From assembly GCA_009779015.1 (NCBI GenBank), contig WRFC01000061.1, forward strand, positions 1 through 5,617: a stretch of DNA of 5,617 nucleotides, read 5' to 3'. The notes beneath the pieces were generated by a model that saw only the letters and a program-made list of their open reading frames with translations, searched no databases and had not been told where the DNA came from. Below, piece after piece: positions 5,466 through 5,617 of the stretch. This stretch comes from Coriobacteriia bacterium. GTDB lineage: Bacteria; Actinomycetota; Coriobacteriia; Coriobacteriales; UBA8131. The first letter of the stretch is position 1. Each line of letters starts with the position of its first letter. Position numbers and translations under genes: made by a program.

Positions 5466-5617
5466 ATGGGTATTTTGCTGACTGCATCATCCCGGTCGTT
5501 TTTACGGCCTCTGTCTAGGCTTTTGCCAGAATTCATCTCTAGACGAATATTATTAGGGGTATGCCTCGCCTTTATCATGGCCTTGTTAGGGCTCGGCGTG
5601 GCATTGGCCGGGCCCGC
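5466..5617 (+). CDS. N-terminal part of an exported protein, truncated by the window edge
   Basis: Only 50 codons and two bases are present, with no stop. The translation starts MGILLTASS and has a basic N-terminal region (Arg10, Arg14, Arg18, Arg26, Arg27), a hydrophobic core at about 28-47, and Ala-Leu-Ala (46-48), a signal-peptidase-type site, before Gly-Pro. It therefore looks like a Sec signal peptide with a rather long n-region; an N-terminal membrane anchor is the alternative. Cys33 within the core is not a good lipobox (Leu-Gly-Val-Cys, too far N-terminal in the core). The mature domain lies outside the window, so no function can be given. The strong Shine-Dalgarno site and the promoter at 5342-5370 make it a real gene. 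It is transcribed away from the cold-shock gene. Confidence 0.75.
   Translation, partial: MGILLTASSRSFLRPLSRLLPEFISRRILLGVCLAFIMALLGLGVALAGP

Overview
The window looks like ordinary bacterial chromosome from a GC-rich organism. It holds five complete or nearly complete genes on the minus strand and the 5' end of a sixth on the plus strand. No mobile element, CRISPR array, tRNA or rRNA is visible. The SecF signature around Leu-Tyr-Asp (rather than Leu-Asn-Asp) is the type I associate with Actinobacteria. Use of QueH instead of QueG and the absence of yajC between tgt and secD fit an anaerobic or deep-branching high-GC Gram-positive lineage such as Coriobacteriia. This taxonomic guess is tentative and rests on recall, not on a search.

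Layout, in the direction of minus-strand transcription (right to left): a small cold-shock protein gene (4841-5044) with its own leader and a strong hairpin terminator (4781-4808); then queH (3875-4684) and tgt (2736-3878), joined by an ATGA stop/start overlap; then an 81-bp gap with an extended -10 promoter candidate; then secD (1023-2654) and secF (50-1030), which overlap by 8 bp. On the plus strand, divergent from the cold-shock gene across about 420 bp, a gene begins at 5466 with a strong Shine-Dalgarno sequence and a signal peptide. It runs off the right edge.

Functionally there are two modules plus bystanders. Tgt exchanges G34 of His, Asp, Asn and Tyr tRNAs for preQ1, and QueH performs the last step, epoxyqueuosine to queuosine, so queH-tgt is a two-gene piece of the queuosine pathway (queA is not in the window). 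SecD and SecF form the membrane complex that assists SecYEG-dependent export. The tgt next to secDF arrangement is an old, widely conserved neighbourhood.

The less ordinary points are: an 11-residue tandem repeat in a long C-terminal tail of QueH; a 9-bp/18-bp tandem repeat forming the queH leader right up to its start codon; a 17-bp palindrome at the predicted 5' end of the cold-shock mRNA; and an altered SecD TM4 motif. I see no convincing new biological system here.
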